A stretch of 64,000 bases of DNA, from NCBI RefSeq assembly GCF_014195095.1, contig NZ_JACIBC010000001.1, forward strand, positions 1,031,572 through 1,095,571. The letters run 5' to 3'. Shown here in pieces: positions 1 through 10,045 of this stretch. A model generated the notes under the pieces. That model ran no database searches, was not told the DNA's origin, and saw only the letters and a program-made list of their open reading frames with translations. A program made the position numbers and the translations under genes. This DNA is from Rhizobium sp. BK602. GTDB lineage: Bacteria > Pseudomonadota > Alphaproteobacteria > Rhizobiales > Rhizobiaceae. How positions within the stretch are numbered: the first letter of the stretch is position 1; the number at the start of each line of letters is the position of its first letter.

Positions 1-81
1 ATCGACATCGACCAGATATCGCATCAGCGGCTCGTGCAGCCGGCCGCCCCATGCATTCAGCGAGATGATGCGCAACGCCAT
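1..81 (-). CDS. Endonuclease/exonuclease/phosphatase family protein (N-terminal fragment)
   Basis: Only the first 27 codons lie in the window; the gene runs off the left edge. The peptide begins MALRIISLNAWGGRLHEPL. A short hydrophobic strand followed by S-L-N-A-W-G is the usual opening of the DNase I-like endonuclease/exonuclease/phosphatase fold, where the Asn sits in the metal site. A GGGAGGGAAG ribosome-binding site precedes the ATG. The exact substrate (DNA, phosphodiester or other) cannot be judged from this fragment. Confidence 0.6.
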   Translation of the reverse strand, partial: MALRIISLNAWGGRLHEPLMRYLVDVD

Positions 82-279
82 GTTCTTCCCTCCCCAACAT
101 CGGCTAACCGTCCAACTCGCCACCGTCCGGTATGGATGGATGATCCAATTCTCGCCTGGAACGGACCGGCAGTGCCGATTCGGAACGAATGATCGCAATT
201 TTAGCGATCATCCTAAACAGCTTTCAATGCATGCCCTGTATCGGAGAATTCGGAGACATGCACGCGTCGAGGTGAAATC

Positions 280-639
280 ATGCAGTCATCTTCAAAACCG
301 CCGGCCCAATACAATCTGAAGATCAAGACAAGGCGTTCGCAGCGCCGCCGCGTCCGGTTGATGGGCCAGGTATGGTATCTCGCAAAAGCGGTGACCGGCC
401 GTGTGGTCGATCTTTCCGCCAGCGGCATCGCGCTCGACCTGCAATCCCCGATCCACGCAGCCGCCGGCAGCAAGGTCCGCATCGAGTGCAGCGAGATCGG
501 CCTGCTGGATGGTATTGTGCGCTGGGTCCATAACGGCCGAATCGGCATCGAATTCGACCCGTCTTCCAATGCCTCGGCTCTCGTCGCCTCCTATTTCCGC
601 TTTTTCCACAAGGACATACAGCCGGTTCTCAGGCGCTGA
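280..639 (+). CDS. PilZ domain protein
   Basis: A 119-residue single-domain protein. The cyclic-di-GMP-binding signature of PilZ is present: the basic RRRVR run at about residues 22-26 and D-L-S-A-S-G at 44-49 (the DxSxxG motif), followed by the beta-barrel strand R-W-V-H-N-G-R-I-G-I-E-F around 81-92. Such stand-alone PilZ proteins act as c-di-GMP receptors affecting motility or polysaccharide production; the target here is unknown. It is monocistronic, upstream of the nucleotidase gene and in the same orientation, with a 136-base gap. The start follows a GGTG-type Shine-Dalgarno and matches the family length. Confidence 0.85.
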   Translation: MQSSSKPPAQYNLKIKTRRSQRRRVRLMGQVWYLAKAVTGRVVDLSASGIALDLQSPIHAAAGSKVRIECSEIGLLDGIVRWVHNGRIGIEFDPSSNASALVASYFRFFHKDIQPVLRR

Positions 640-775
640 CGGCCTGTTTCCTCACTCCGCGCGGGAACCACAATAAGCCTGTCATATTACAGGTGCACAC
701 CTTCGAAAATCGTCCTAATCTCCCTCACCCCCAGAGGTGATCGAGAACCATAATTAGTCGTCGAAGGAGTGTTTC

Positions 776-2764
<1,989 letters not shown>

Positions 2765-3088
2765 CCCCCGATCGTTCCCTCTCCCTGTTTCGAAATGGGG
2801 AGAGGGCGACCCGCAAATACCCGGTTTATCTCGCCCTTGGCGGGCGAGAAAGCAATTTCACTGGTTTAGGAATTGCGATACCGAGGGTTCAGCATATTCG
2901 GGACTAAGCGCAATTTCTAAACCATTGAAATTGCAAGAGCGGGGGTCCGTGTCTTGTTCAAATTAATTCAGGAGCTCTCTGCGTCCCTGCCTACCCCCGC
3001 CCTTGCAATTTCTAAGAATTAGACGAGGGACGAGCCCTCATCTAATCCTAAGAAATTGCTTTCCCGCCCGCCAAGGGCGGGACAGACC
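2765..3088. repeat. Intergenic nested-palindrome element (324-base gene-free stretch)
   Basis: No credible gene is present. The stretch is built of nested inverted repeats. The outer arms, 2829-2859 and 3052-3082, are 31 bases each and differ at only two positions; each arm also folds on itself around CGCCCTTGGCGGGCG. The inner arms, 2927-2946 and 2993-3012, pair over 20 bases with one mismatch. A separate small hairpin at 2778-2806 pairs CCCTCTCCC with GGGAGAGGG. The words caatttct and gaaattg recur in both orientations. The layout is like the mosaic palindromic elements reported from rhizobial genomes (RIME-type), but I cannot assign it to a named family by eye. Confidence 0.7.
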
Positions 3089-4057
3089 TCACTCCGCCGC
3101 CAGCGGCTTCTGGCCGAGGCTGAACTCTTCCATTGCCGCTTTGAAATCGCTCCGGTCGGGGCATTGCGACAGGCGCGTGCGGAAGGCTTCGATCATCCAG
3201 GCCGCCGCGGGGCCTGGCGGATTGGAGAGCTTGCGGACGGCATAGATCGGATACTCGCCCTGCTCATAGGCATCGAGATCGAGATGCACGAGCCGGCCCT
3301 TCTGCAGGTCCTCATAGATCAGCGACGCCGGCAGGCCACCCCAGCCGAGGCCGCCGCGGATCAACTGATGCTTGGTGGCGATATCGCTGAGATGCCAGAT
3401 CTTGTAGGACAGGACGTTGAAGTCCCGCCCCTTGGTGAGGTTCGAAGCATCGGTGACGACCAGCTGCACCTCTTCGCGCACGTCCGCGAGGGTGAGCGGC
3501 CGCTTGATCTGGGCGAGCGGATGGCGGGGCGCGGCGACCGGCATCATGAAGGAGTGGCCGATGCGCTCGATCACCATGGAATCGTCCTGCCTTATCACCG
3601 CGCCGCCGATCCCGATCGTCGACTTGCCGCTGGCGACCAGTTCCATCATCGTGCCGAGCTCACCCGTATCGAGCCGCAGCGAGACGGACGGGAATCGCTC
3701 CTGAAATTCGTTCAAAACGGCGACCGTGGCATTGGTCGGCACCATGACGCTGATGGCAACGGCCACTTCCGCCTCCAGCCCGGTCTTCAGGCCCTTCACT
3801 CTTGCGCGCATCACCTGGAGATCGGAGAGAATGCGGCGCGCATCCTCCAGCATCACCCTGCCCGCGTCCGTCAATTTCGGCTGGCGCGAGCCAGAACGCT
3901 CAAACAGCGGCATTTCGAGCTGCGCCTCCAGATTGGCGATGGTGTAACTGATGACGGACTGCGCGCGATTGAGCACGCGCGAGGCAGCGGAGAAGCTGCC
4001 GGACTCGGCAACGGTCAGAAAGACCTGCAATTGGTCGAGGGTCGGGTTGGGAAGCAT
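3089..4057 (-). CDS. LysR family transcriptional regulator
   Basis: A 322-residue LysR regulator. The N-terminal winged helix-turn-helix (about residues 5-65) is typical: L-D-Q-L-Q-V-F-L-T-V-A-E-S-G-S-F-S-A-A-S-R, then Q-S-V-I-S-Y-T-I-A-N-L-E, then L-F-E-R. The rest is the periplasmic-binding-protein-like effector domain. It is divergent from the azoreductase gene with 137 bases between the two starts, so it probably controls that gene and itself. An inverted repeat in the gap (4071-4114) is a plausible binding site. The inducer cannot be read from sequence; a quinone or electrophile would fit the neighbour. Confidence 0.9.
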   Translation of the reverse strand: MLPNPTLDQLQVFLTVAESGSFSAASRVLNRAQSVISYTIANLEAQLEMPLFERSGSRQPKLTDAGRVMLEDARRILSDLQVMRARVKGLKTGLEAEVAVAISVMVPTNATVAVLNEFQERFPSVSLRLDTGELGTMMELVASGKSTIGIGGAVIRQDDSMVIERIGHSFMMPVAAPRHPLAQIKRPLTLADVREEVQLVVTDASNLTKGRDFNVLSYKIWHLSDIATKHQLIRGGLGWGGLPASLIYEDLQKGRLVHLDLDAYEQGEYPIYAVRKLSNPPGPAAAWMIEAFRTRLSQCPDRSDFKAAMEEFSLGQKPLAAE

Positions 4058-4070
4058 GGGCTATCCATTC

Positions 4071-4114
4071 TATCGATAATTCCAATCCATATTATCACAG
4101 TTTTTCTCGATAGC
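4071..4114. promoter_or_regulatory. Inverted repeat between LysR regulator and azoreductase genes
   Basis: CTATCGA at 4071-4077 and its reverse complement TCGATAG at 4108-4114 lie 30 bases apart in the divergent promoter region. The AT-rich spacer would hold the promoters. LysR proteins bind dyads in such divergent gaps, so this is a candidate operator; evidence is position and symmetry only. Confidence 0.4.
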
Positions 4115-4194
4115 ACTGAGGACTTATCTATGGATGCGAAACGAGGCCGGACTCCCCACCCGGTTATCGCAACCCATTGATAAGGAACATAAGC

Positions 4195-4809
4195 ATGTCC
4201 TCCATCCTGCTGCTGACCTCCAGCCCGCGCTCCGATTCCATCTCGACCAAGATCGCCACCGATCTTGCCGACAAGATCAAGGCCCAGAATCCGGGCAAGA
4301 CGATCGTTCATCGCAATCTTGCCGGCGCTCCGCTGGCCCATATCGATGAGCGCTTCACCGCCGCCATCCGCACGCCAGCCGACGCCCGCACTACCGAACA
4401 GAAGGAAACCATCAAGGTTTCCGACGAACTGGTCGACGAGCTGCTCGCCGCCGACACCATCGTCATCGGCACCGGCCTCATCAACTTCGGCATCTATTCG
4501 TCGCTGAAGTCCTGGATCGACAACGTCGCCCGCGCCGGTCGCACCTTCACCTACACCGAGACCGGCCCGAAGGGCCTCGTCACCGGCAAGAAGGCCTATA
4601 TCGTTCTCGCATCCGGCGGCGTCTACTCCGAAGGCCCGGCCGCTCCGCTGAACCACGCCGTTCCCTACCTGAAGTCGGTTCTCGCCTTCATCGGCATCAC
4701 GGACGTCGAAACCGTTTATGTCGAAGGCCTCGCCTTCGGTCCGGAAGCTGCCGAAAAGGCTCTGGACGCAGCACAGGCCCGCGCTGCCGAACTGGCACTC
4801 GCCGCTTAA
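4195..4809 (+). CDS. azoR: FMN-dependent NADH-azoreductase
   Basis: A 204-residue flavodoxin-like enzyme of the AzoR/NQO family that reduces azo compounds and quinones with NADH and FMN. It opens with M-S-S-I-L-L-L-T-S-S-P-R, the FMN phosphate loop, and carries I-N-F-G-I-Y-S-S-L-K-S-W-I-D and G-R-T-F-T-Y-T-E-T-G-P-K-G-L, both characteristic of AzoR. An upstream in-frame TTG at 4177 exists, but the ATG at 4195 has AAGGA eight bases ahead and matches the family N-terminus. It is divergent from a LysR gene that probably regulates it, and a strong terminator follows the stop. Confidence 0.92.
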   Translation: MSSILLLTSSPRSDSISTKIATDLADKIKAQNPGKTIVHRNLAGAPLAHIDERFTAAIRTPADARTTEQKETIKVSDELVDELLAADTIVIGTGLINFGIYSSLKSWIDNVARAGRTFTYTETGPKGLVTGKKAYIVLASGGVYSEGPAAPLNHAVPYLKSVLAFIGITDVETVYVEGLAFGPEAAEKALDAAQARAAELALAA

Positions 4810-4834
4810 TCGCAAGAGCGATCGTAAATCACGG

Positions 4835-4861
4835 CGGCCGGCTCAATGCCGGCCGTTTTTT
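4835..4861 (+). terminator. Rho-independent terminator of azoR
   Basis: A perfect 8-base-pair stem CGGCCGGC/GCCGGCCG (4835-4842 and 4848-4855) with loop TCAAT is followed by six T residues. It sits 25 bases after the azoR stop and touches the stop codon of the convergent TetR gene at 4860. Confidence 0.9.
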
Positions 4862-5447
4862 ATTTTCCGCCGCCTCGCGCCAGTTCCCCCATGAAGCGCC
4901 TCGCGGCGTCCAGAATTTCGTCTGAAAGCGCCTCGTCGTTCGCAACACGTGCAAGACCGACAGCACCGGCCATCAGGCAGATGGCAATGATCGCGTCATG
5001 CCGTGCTTCACCGGCGTCCGCCTGCGGCATCCGCGCCGTCATCGTTTCGATATTCTTCCGCATTCCTTCCGTGGCAACGGTGCGGACAGTCTCGCCGCTG
5101 CGGGCGATATCGGCGGTTAGAGCCGCATAGGCGCAGCCCTCGCCGCAATGGTCGCGATGGAAAGCACCGAGATAGTTCTCGGCATAGTCCTTCAGCGGGA
5201 TATCCGCGGGATCGATCCCCCGCTCCGCCAATTGCCGCCGCTGCGATTCGATCGCCGACTGCACGGCCTCCGCGACGAGCTCGTCCCTCGAGGCGAAATG
5301 CTTGTAGAAACCGCCGACCGTCAGCCCGGCTTCCTTCATGAGATCGGCGACACCGATCCCCTCCAATCCTACCTCGCGCAGGCGCTTGGCGGCGAGCGTC
5401 ACGATCCGCTCATGCGTCTTCTGCTTTTCAAGCTGCGAATGACCCAT
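4860..5447 (-). CDS. TetR family transcriptional regulator
   Basis: A 195-residue TetR-type repressor. The N-terminal DNA-binding domain (about 10-57) reads R-I-V-T-L-A-A-K-R-L-R-E-V-G and G-V-A-D-L-M-K-E-A-G-L-T-V-G-G-F-Y-K-H-F, the standard helix-turn-helix. The C-terminal part (D-H-C-G-E-G-C-A-Y-A-A-L) is ligand-binding. An in-frame start ten codons upstream is possible, but the ATG at 5447 follows GAGGAG with good spacing. It is divergent from an SDR dehydrogenase gene with a 106-base gap that carries a dyad (5481-5498), the usual arrangement for local repression. The ligand is unknown. Confidence 0.88.
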   Translation of the reverse strand: MGHSQLEKQKTHERIVTLAAKRLREVGLEGIGVADLMKEAGLTVGGFYKHFASRDELVAEAVQSAIESQRRQLAERGIDPADIPLKDYAENYLGAFHRDHCGEGCAYAALTADIARSGETVRTVATEGMRKNIETMTARMPQADAGEARHDAIIAICLMAGAVGLARVANDEALSDEILDAARRFMGELARGGGK

Positions 5448-5480
5448 TCGAAAAATCTCCTCGATCCACCTTGACAATGT

Positions 5481-5520
5481 GGATTACAATCATAATCCTA
5501 TTGGAGAACGATCATAATCC
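5481..5520. promoter_or_regulatory. Candidate TetR operator
   Basis: The 18-base dyad GGATTA-CAATCA-TAATCC occupies 5481-5498, and the half-site ATCATAATCC recurs at 5511-5520, so three related half-sites lie between the divergent TetR and SDR genes. A TTGACA at 5471-5476 just ahead of the dyad suggests the operator overlaps a promoter directed at the SDR gene. Confidence 0.6.
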
Positions 5521-5553
5521 AGATCGCCATCAAAGCCAATAGGAGTTACCAAC

Positions 5554-6339
5554 ATGCGCCTCAAGAACAAGGTTGCCATCATCACCGGCGGAAACAGCGG
5601 CATCGGGCTTGCGACCGCCCGCCTCTTCCTCGCCGAGGGCGCCAAGGTCGCCATCACCGGCCGCAATCCCCAGACCCTTGCCGCCGCCGTCGAGGAGTTG
5701 GGCGGCGATGTGCTGGCGTTGCAGGTCGATGTCACCGACGTTGCGGCCACCGAGAAAGCCTTCGCGGAAGCGGCTGAGAAGCTTGGCAATTTCGACATCG
5801 TCTTCGCCAATGCGGGAATTGCCGGCGAAACGGCTGTCGGAAAGACCACGCTCGAACAGTTCGAGACGGTGGTTCGCACCAATTTCACCGCCGTCTTCTT
5901 CACCGTGCAGGCGGCCCTGCCGCATCTGAATGACGGTGCGTCGGTGATCCTGAACGGTTCGGTGCATGCGGTTCTCGGCATCCCCGGCTATTCCGCCTAT
6001 GCCGGCACCAAGGCAGCTGTCCGCGCCATGACCCGCAACCTGGCTTCCGAACTCGCGCCGCGCGGCATCCGTGTCAACCAGGTGACGCCGGGCGCGACCA
6101 AAACGCCGATCTGGAATACGCGGGCAATGACGGAAGACGCCAAGGATGCGCTGGAAGCCCGCTTCGGCAGCCTGAGCCCGCTCGGCCGCATGAGCGAAGC
6201 GGAAGAGATCGCCAAGGCAGCCCTCTATTTCGCATCCGACGATTCGAGCAATGTCACCGCCATCGAGATCACCGTCGACGGCGGCGCCACCAGCGCTCCA
6301 TCGGGCGCCAAGCTCTTCCGGACAGCAAGGGAGGCATAA
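5554..6339 (+). CDS. SDR family oxidoreductase
   Basis: A 261-residue classical short-chain dehydrogenase. The Rossmann dinucleotide motif T-G-G-N-S-G-I-G is at 11-18, N-A-G at 86-88, the catalytic serine at 136 (N-G-S-V-H), and Y149-x-x-x-K153 within Y-S-A-Y-A-G-T-K. R37 after the second strand (A-I-T-G-R-N) favours NADP(H). Substrate cannot be predicted; SDRs under a local TetR often detoxify aldehydes or quinones. It is divergent from the TetR gene and closed by a terminator. The ATG follows AGGAG. Confidence 0.92.
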   Translation: MRLKNKVAIITGGNSGIGLATARLFLAEGAKVAITGRNPQTLAAAVEELGGDVLALQVDVTDVAATEKAFAEAAEKLGNFDIVFANAGIAGETAVGKTTLEQFETVVRTNFTAVFFTVQAALPHLNDGASVILNGSVHAVLGIPGYSAYAGTKAAVRAMTRNLASELAPRGIRVNQVTPGATKTPIWNTRAMTEDAKDALEARFGSLSPLGRMSEAEEIAKAALYFASDDSSNVTAIEITVDGGATSAPSGAKLFRTAREA

Positions 6340-6364
6340 GGAGCCCGACTTCCCACGGGATCGC

Positions 6365-6403
6365 AAAGGTCGCCCGGCATCGACGCCGATGGCGGCCTTT
6401 TTT
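6365..6403 (+). terminator. Rho-independent terminator of the SDR gene
   Basis: AAAGGTCGCC (6365-6374) pairs with GGCGGCCTTT (6391-6400), with one T-G wobble; the inner CGGC/GCCG extends the stem. The T run continues to 6403. It lies about 25 bases after the SDR stop. Confidence 0.85.
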
Positions 6404-6583
6404 CATCGCGAAGATAATCACAATCCAGACCGCCGGATTGTCAGCGCCGAGCAGGACTGGCCTGCCATTTATCGTGAAAGTGGCTTTGGCCTTCGGACGA
6501 TCCCTTGCGGTATAGGCGGTCACAATGCATCGATGGGAACCTATCCAGAGCGCAGACGCCTCGTAGACGGTCGGAGAAACTCC

Positions 6584-7063
6584 GTGAAAGACAAGCTGCA
6601 TACCTATCGGGTCAATATCGTCTGGACCGGCAATGACGGCACAGGAACGTCGAGCTATCGCAGCTACCGACGCGATCACGAGATCAGCGCCGAGGGAAAG
6701 CCGACGATCGCCGGATCGTCCGATCCGAGCTTCCGTGGCGATCCCGCCCGCTGGAACCCCGAGGAGCTGCTGGTCGCATCCCTTTCCGCCTGCCACAAGC
6801 TTTGGTATCTCGGCCTTTGCGCCCAAACTGGCGTGATCGTGCTTTCCTATGAGGATGCGGCCGAAGGGACCATGCTGGAGGAGAGCAGCGGTGCCGGACA
6901 GTTCACCTCTGTCGTCTTGCGTCCCAGGATCGTCATCGATGCGGCATCGGACGCGAAGACAGCGCTCGACCTGCATCACAAGGCGCATGAGATGTGCTTC
7001 ATCGCCCGTTCGATGAACTTTCCCGTCAGCAATGAGCCGCAGATCTTGGTCGGGACGATCTAG
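6584..7063 (+). CDS. OsmC-like peroxide-resistance family protein
   Basis: A 159-residue OsmC/Ohr superfamily protein. N-P-E-E-L-L-V-A-S-L-S-A-C-H-K-L (about 58-73) carries the first redox cysteine (C70) with its glutamate, and H-E-M-C-F-I-A-R-S carries the second (C138). These thiol pairs reduce organic hydroperoxides in the family. The likely start is GTG at 6584, with GGAG seven bases upstream; an ATG about 50 bases further upstream would add an arginine-rich stretch not typical of the family. It follows the SDR terminator, so it should have its own promoter in the 244-base gap. Confidence 0.85.
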   Translation: MKDKLHTYRVNIVWTGNDGTGTSSYRSYRRDHEISAEGKPTIAGSSDPSFRGDPARWNPEELLVASLSACHKLWYLGLCAQTGVIVLSYEDAAEGTMLEESSGAGQFTSVVLRPRIVIDAASDAKTALDLHHKAHEMCFIARSMNFPVSNEPQILVGTI

Positions 7064-7115
7064 ACGGGCAAGAATCCGCGATTTCGAAATCGCGGCTTCA
7101 GTCCGTTTCGCGAAC

Positions 7116-7454
7116 TCAGACCTGACGGGTCTTTTCGCCATCGCCGAACAGCGACGGACCGTTCTGATCGATGATCTGCCGCGCCTTGCGGAAGGTCGAT
7201 TCGAGCGCGTCGTCCGAGGATGTGAAGACATCGGCGCGAATGAAATTACGCACCAGCGTCTCGCCGTTCACTTCCTTCTCGATCCGGCCCATCAGGCGAA
7301 ACTGATTGCCCTCGCGCTGCGGCGTCGCATGGATCGTGCAGTCGCCATGCGTCTGCGGCTCGGCCGCGACGGAGGAGCCGCCGGTCTTTTCGGCGCTCGT
7401 CGCCGATGCACCGCCGGTGAAGATCGAGAGGATATTCGACAAGATCGAAGCCAT
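7116..7454 (-). CDS. HlyU family protein
   Basis: A 112-residue protein of the HlyU family. The core reads Y/H-G-D-C-T-I-H-A-T-P-Q-R-E-G-N-Q-F-R-L, then K-E-V-N-G-E-T-L-V-R-N-F-I-R-A-D and a helical C-terminus with K-A-R-Q-I-I-D-Q-N-G. The N-terminal 35 residues are low complexity (Gly/Ser/Thr/Ala). HlyU in Vibrio is an ArsR-type transcription factor, but this alphaproteobacterial family is a different small domain that shares only the name, so a DNA-binding role is not supported by a visible helix-turn-helix. It is a single gene convergent with the OsmC-like gene. Confidence 0.7.
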   Translation of the reverse strand: MASILSNILSIFTGGASATSAEKTGGSSVAAEPQTHGDCTIHATPQREGNQFRLMGRIEKEVNGETLVRNFIRADVFTSSDDALESTFRKARQIIDQNGPSLFGDGEKTRQV

Positions 7455-7591
7455 GTTCCGCCTTTGGAGCGCTTCAGCGCCTCGTGGGGCTGATTGACCG
7501 CTCTATCCCATTGTTTTTACGCAATACCGGATAAAACCGCTGCGCACTTTTCCCGGAAATGCTCTAGCACGAAGGTTGCGAGGTCGCAAAG

Positions 7592-8842
7592 TCAAATGAT
7601 CAGGTTGGCGAGGATGTCGTTTTCGGTAATGTCCTCGTAACCCATGCCCGCCTTTTCGAAATTCGCGATCAGCTGCTTGAAATTGTCCGGATCCTTGGTT
7701 TCGATGCCGATCAGGATCGAGCCGAAATTGCGGGCGGTCTTCTTCAGATATTCGAAGCGGGCGATATCGTCGTCGGGACCGAGCAGATTGAGGAAATCGC
7801 GCAGCGCGCCGGGACGCTGGGCAAGGCGCAGGATGAAATATTTCTTCAGCCCGGCATAGCGCATGGCGCGCTCCTTGACGTCGGGCAGACGCTCGAAATC
7901 GAAATTGCCGCCGGACACGACCGCGACGATCGTCTTGCCGCGAATGGCGTCGCGGTCCATGGTTTCCAGCGCGGTGATCGCCAGCGCGCCGGCGGGCTCC
8001 AGCACCACGCCTTCGACATTCAGCATATCGGTGATGGTCACGCAGATGGCGTTTTCCGCGATCAGCCGGACCTGCTCCGGCGCGAACGCCTTCAGCGCAG
8101 CGAAATTCAAGTCGCCGATGCGCCCGACCGCGGCACCGTCGACGAAATTATCGACCTTGGTCAGCGTCACCACCTGCCCCGCCTCGATGCTGCGCCTGAG
8201 GCTTGGCGCGCCCGCCGGCTCGGCGAAGACGAAGGCTTCCCTGGCAAGGCGATCGGCGAAATAGCCGGTGATGCCGGCGGCCAATCCGCCGCCGCCGACG
8301 GGCAGAATGATGTGATCCGGCAGAACGCCCTCGGGCAATTGCTCGGCGATCTCGGCGGCGACCGTCGCCTGCCCCTCGATGATATCGGCGTGATCGAAAG
8401 GCGGCACCATGACGCCGTCGATCTGCTGCACATGTTCGCGCGCAGCCTGATAGCACTGGTCGAAGAAGTCGCCGAAGAGTTTGATGGTGATGAAATCGCC
8501 GCCGAACATGCGGGTCTTGTCGATCTTCTGCTGCGGCGTCGTCACTGGCATGTAGACCACGCCCGGCACCCCGAAATGACGGCAGACGAAGGCGAATCCC
8601 TGGGCATGGTTGCCGGCCGACGCGCAGACGAAGGTCTTGCCCGTGCCGCCCTCGGCGATCACCTTGCGGAAGAAATTAAAGGCACCGCGAATCTTATAGG
8701 AGCGGACCGGCGTCAGATCCTCGCGCTTCAGCCAGATGTCGGCCCCGTAACGAGCGGAAAGATGCTCGTTGAGCTGCAGCGGCGTTGCGGGAAAAAGGCC
8801 ACGCATGGCCTCGATGGCGTCGGGAACATTCTGCTTGTCCAC
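7592..8842 (-). CDS. ilvA: Threonine ammonia-lyase (threonine dehydratase)
   Basis: A 416-residue PLP enzyme that deaminates threonine to 2-oxobutanoate, the first committed step to isoleucine; serine is a side substrate. The PLP lysine is K50 in S-Y-K-I-R-G-A, the phosphate-binding loop is L-P-V-G-G-G-G-L-A-A-G, and C-A-S-A-G-N-H-A-Q-G binds substrate. The C-terminal about 85 residues (from F-I-L-R-L-A-Q-R-P-G-A-L) form a single ACT-like regulatory domain, so this is the shorter IlvA type with one domain rather than two. It is monocistronic; the next pathway enzyme in this window, ilvD, lies about 29 kb away. Confidence 0.92.
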   Translation of the reverse strand: MDKQNVPDAIEAMRGLFPATPLQLNEHLSARYGADIWLKREDLTPVRSYKIRGAFNFFRKVIAEGGTGKTFVCASAGNHAQGFAFVCRHFGVPGVVYMPVTTPQQKIDKTRMFGGDFITIKLFGDFFDQCYQAAREHVQQIDGVMVPPFDHADIIEGQATVAAEIAEQLPEGVLPDHIILPVGGGGLAAGITGYFADRLAREAFVFAEPAGAPSLRRSIEAGQVVTLTKVDNFVDGAAVGRIGDLNFAALKAFAPEQVRLIAENAICVTITDMLNVEGVVLEPAGALAITALETMDRDAIRGKTIVAVVSGGNFDFERLPDVKERAMRYAGLKKYFILRLAQRPGALRDFLNLLGPDDDIARFEYLKKTARNFGSILIGIETKDPDNFKQLIANFEKAGMGYEDITENDILANLII

Positions 8843-9265
8843 GGGTCTGGTCCGTTCTTGTTCGATCCGCCTTCGCTATGGCACAGGAAACATGAGTAAC
8901 GAAAGCCTGTTTATCGCGCTTTCGGACCTGTCGAGGCGACATAATGGCGACCCGGCCCGCAAATGTCCGTCCGGCCGGCAGCCACCGAGCATGCACCGGC
9001 ACGTCGCTGCCGTCAAAACCCTAAAATCTTCGAATTGACAGGACGAACCGCTCCGCTTCCAATACGAACCAGCCATCATGATGATGGTTAGAGGCCCGCC
9101 CTAACCCGGCCCAGCCGATTCCGGCGGGCTTCGCTTTGTACTTTTCCTTCCGAATATTACCAGATTTTTCTAATTTAAATTATCGGAATATTCATGGATG
9201 ATTGAGGCAAAGCCTCCCGGGCGGGAAATGGCAGCCTTTGCAAAGATTTGGTTCCACGGCGATCA
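8843..9265. other. 423-base gene-free stretch upstream of ilvA
   Basis: This region should hold the ilvA promoter, read to the left. On the plus strand it holds a candidate leader unit (see 9078-9140) that points away from ilvA. The tRNA-Leu gene at its right end also reads to the left, toward ilvA. I find no credible protein-coding gene of normal length. Confidence 0.5.
9078..9140 (+). promoter_or_regulatory. Possible leaderless micro-ORF followed by a hairpin
   Basis: Three consecutive ATG codons open an eight-codon ORF, MMMVRGPP, with its TAA stop at 9102-9104. The stem GCCCGCC (9094-9100) overlaps the last codons and can pair with GGCGGGC (9123-9129), which is followed by T-rich sequence. 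TTGACA at 9036-9041 could be a -35 box, placing transcription start close to the first ATG. This is the plan of alphaproteobacterial attenuators with leaderless leader peptides, but no plus-strand gene follows within 1.5 kb. Confidence 0.3.
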
Positions 9266-9351
9266 TGGTGCGGACGACGGGGGTCGAACCCGTATAGCCT
9301 AAGGCCGAGGGATTTTAAGTCCCTTGCGTCTACCAGTTTCGCCACGTCCGC
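9266..9351 (-). tRNA. tRNA-Leu (UAA anticodon)
   Basis: The minus strand reads GCGGACGTGGCGAAACTGGT at the 5' end, has the long leucine-type variable arm, anticodon stem GGGAC/TCCC with loop CTTAAAA (anticodon UAA), the T-loop GGTTCGACCCC, and acceptor end CGTCCGC-A followed by an encoded CCA (9266-9268). The 86-base length fits a class II tRNA. It reads UUA and UUG leucine codons, which are rare in this GC-rich genome. Confidence 0.97.
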
Positions 9352-9530
9352 GCTGGGCGATTTCAATAACTTGCATGGGTTGATTTGGGAAGCTTTGCGC
9401 GGTCGTTTTTTGATCGGCAATGAAGCTTTCTTGCTACCCTTGCAGATCGGACCCATCGCATTCGATAGACTCCAAAAGATAAGGCGGCCCAACGGACCGC
9501 CTTGCTCAACTCTGCTATGTCTTGCGACGA

Positions 9531-9857
9531 TCAGCGAATGATGATCGTGAATGCGCTGCGCGGATACCAGAAGCCGTCGCTGTGGCGGCGGTAGCCGGGG
9601 CGCGCGTGACGGTAGCCCTGATAGCCCTTCCAGTAGCCGGGACGATAATGCGGAGGACGACGATTCGGGCGATGCCTTCTGTCTTCCCAGCGCCGGCCGT
9701 CCCGCTCGCGGTATTGCACCTGTTCGATGGCCGTGCTGGCAGCGCCTACCGCCGGCTTGGCCGGGTTGAGCGGTGCTGCGACCGAAGGCGTAACGGATGC
9801 GAATCCCATGATCAGAGTCAACGCGCCTGCGCCGACGATGTTGAAGATTTTGCTCAT
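9531..9857 (-). CDS. BA14K-like secreted protein
   Basis: A 108-residue protein with a clear signal peptide (M-S-K-I-F-N-I-V-G-A-G-A-L-T-L-I-M-G-F-A then cleavage near S-V-A-A). The mature part is rich in Arg, His and Tyr, with G-Y-W-K-G-Y-Q-G-Y-R and R-P-G-Y-R-R-H-S-D-G-F-W-Y-P, the hallmark of the BA14K/lectin-like family of Brucella and rhizobia. The start at 9857 is preceded by TTGGAG; a further in-frame ATG five codons upstream lacks such a site. It is probably periplasmic or surface located; function not established beyond immunoreactivity in Brucella. Confidence 0.8.
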   Translation of the reverse strand: MSKIFNIVGAGALTLIMGFASVTPSVAAPLNPAKPAVGAASTAIEQVQYRERDGRRWEDRRHRPNRRPPHYRPGYWKGYQGYRHARPGYRRHSDGFWYPRSAFTIIIR

Positions 9858-9999
9858 AATGTCTCCAATCAAAGTTTACGGCTCTTCATTGAAGCCTAAT
9901 TGATGAACGCATTATGAATGCCACCAGAAATAGCGATCACATAATCGGCATTCCTTACTATTCCGGTGCCTGTTTGCGGCAAAACGGGACCCATGAAAA

Positions 10000-10021
10000 A
10001 GGCGCGGCTCTCGCCACGCCT
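10000..10021 (-). terminator. Rho-independent terminator of wrbA
   Basis: On the minus strand AGGCGTGGC pairs with GCCGCGCCT around a GAGA loop (one T-G wobble), followed by TTTTTC. It lies 25 bases after the wrbA stop. Confidence 0.85.
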
Positions 10022-10045
10022 CGTTTCATCGTCAATGGAGCAGAA

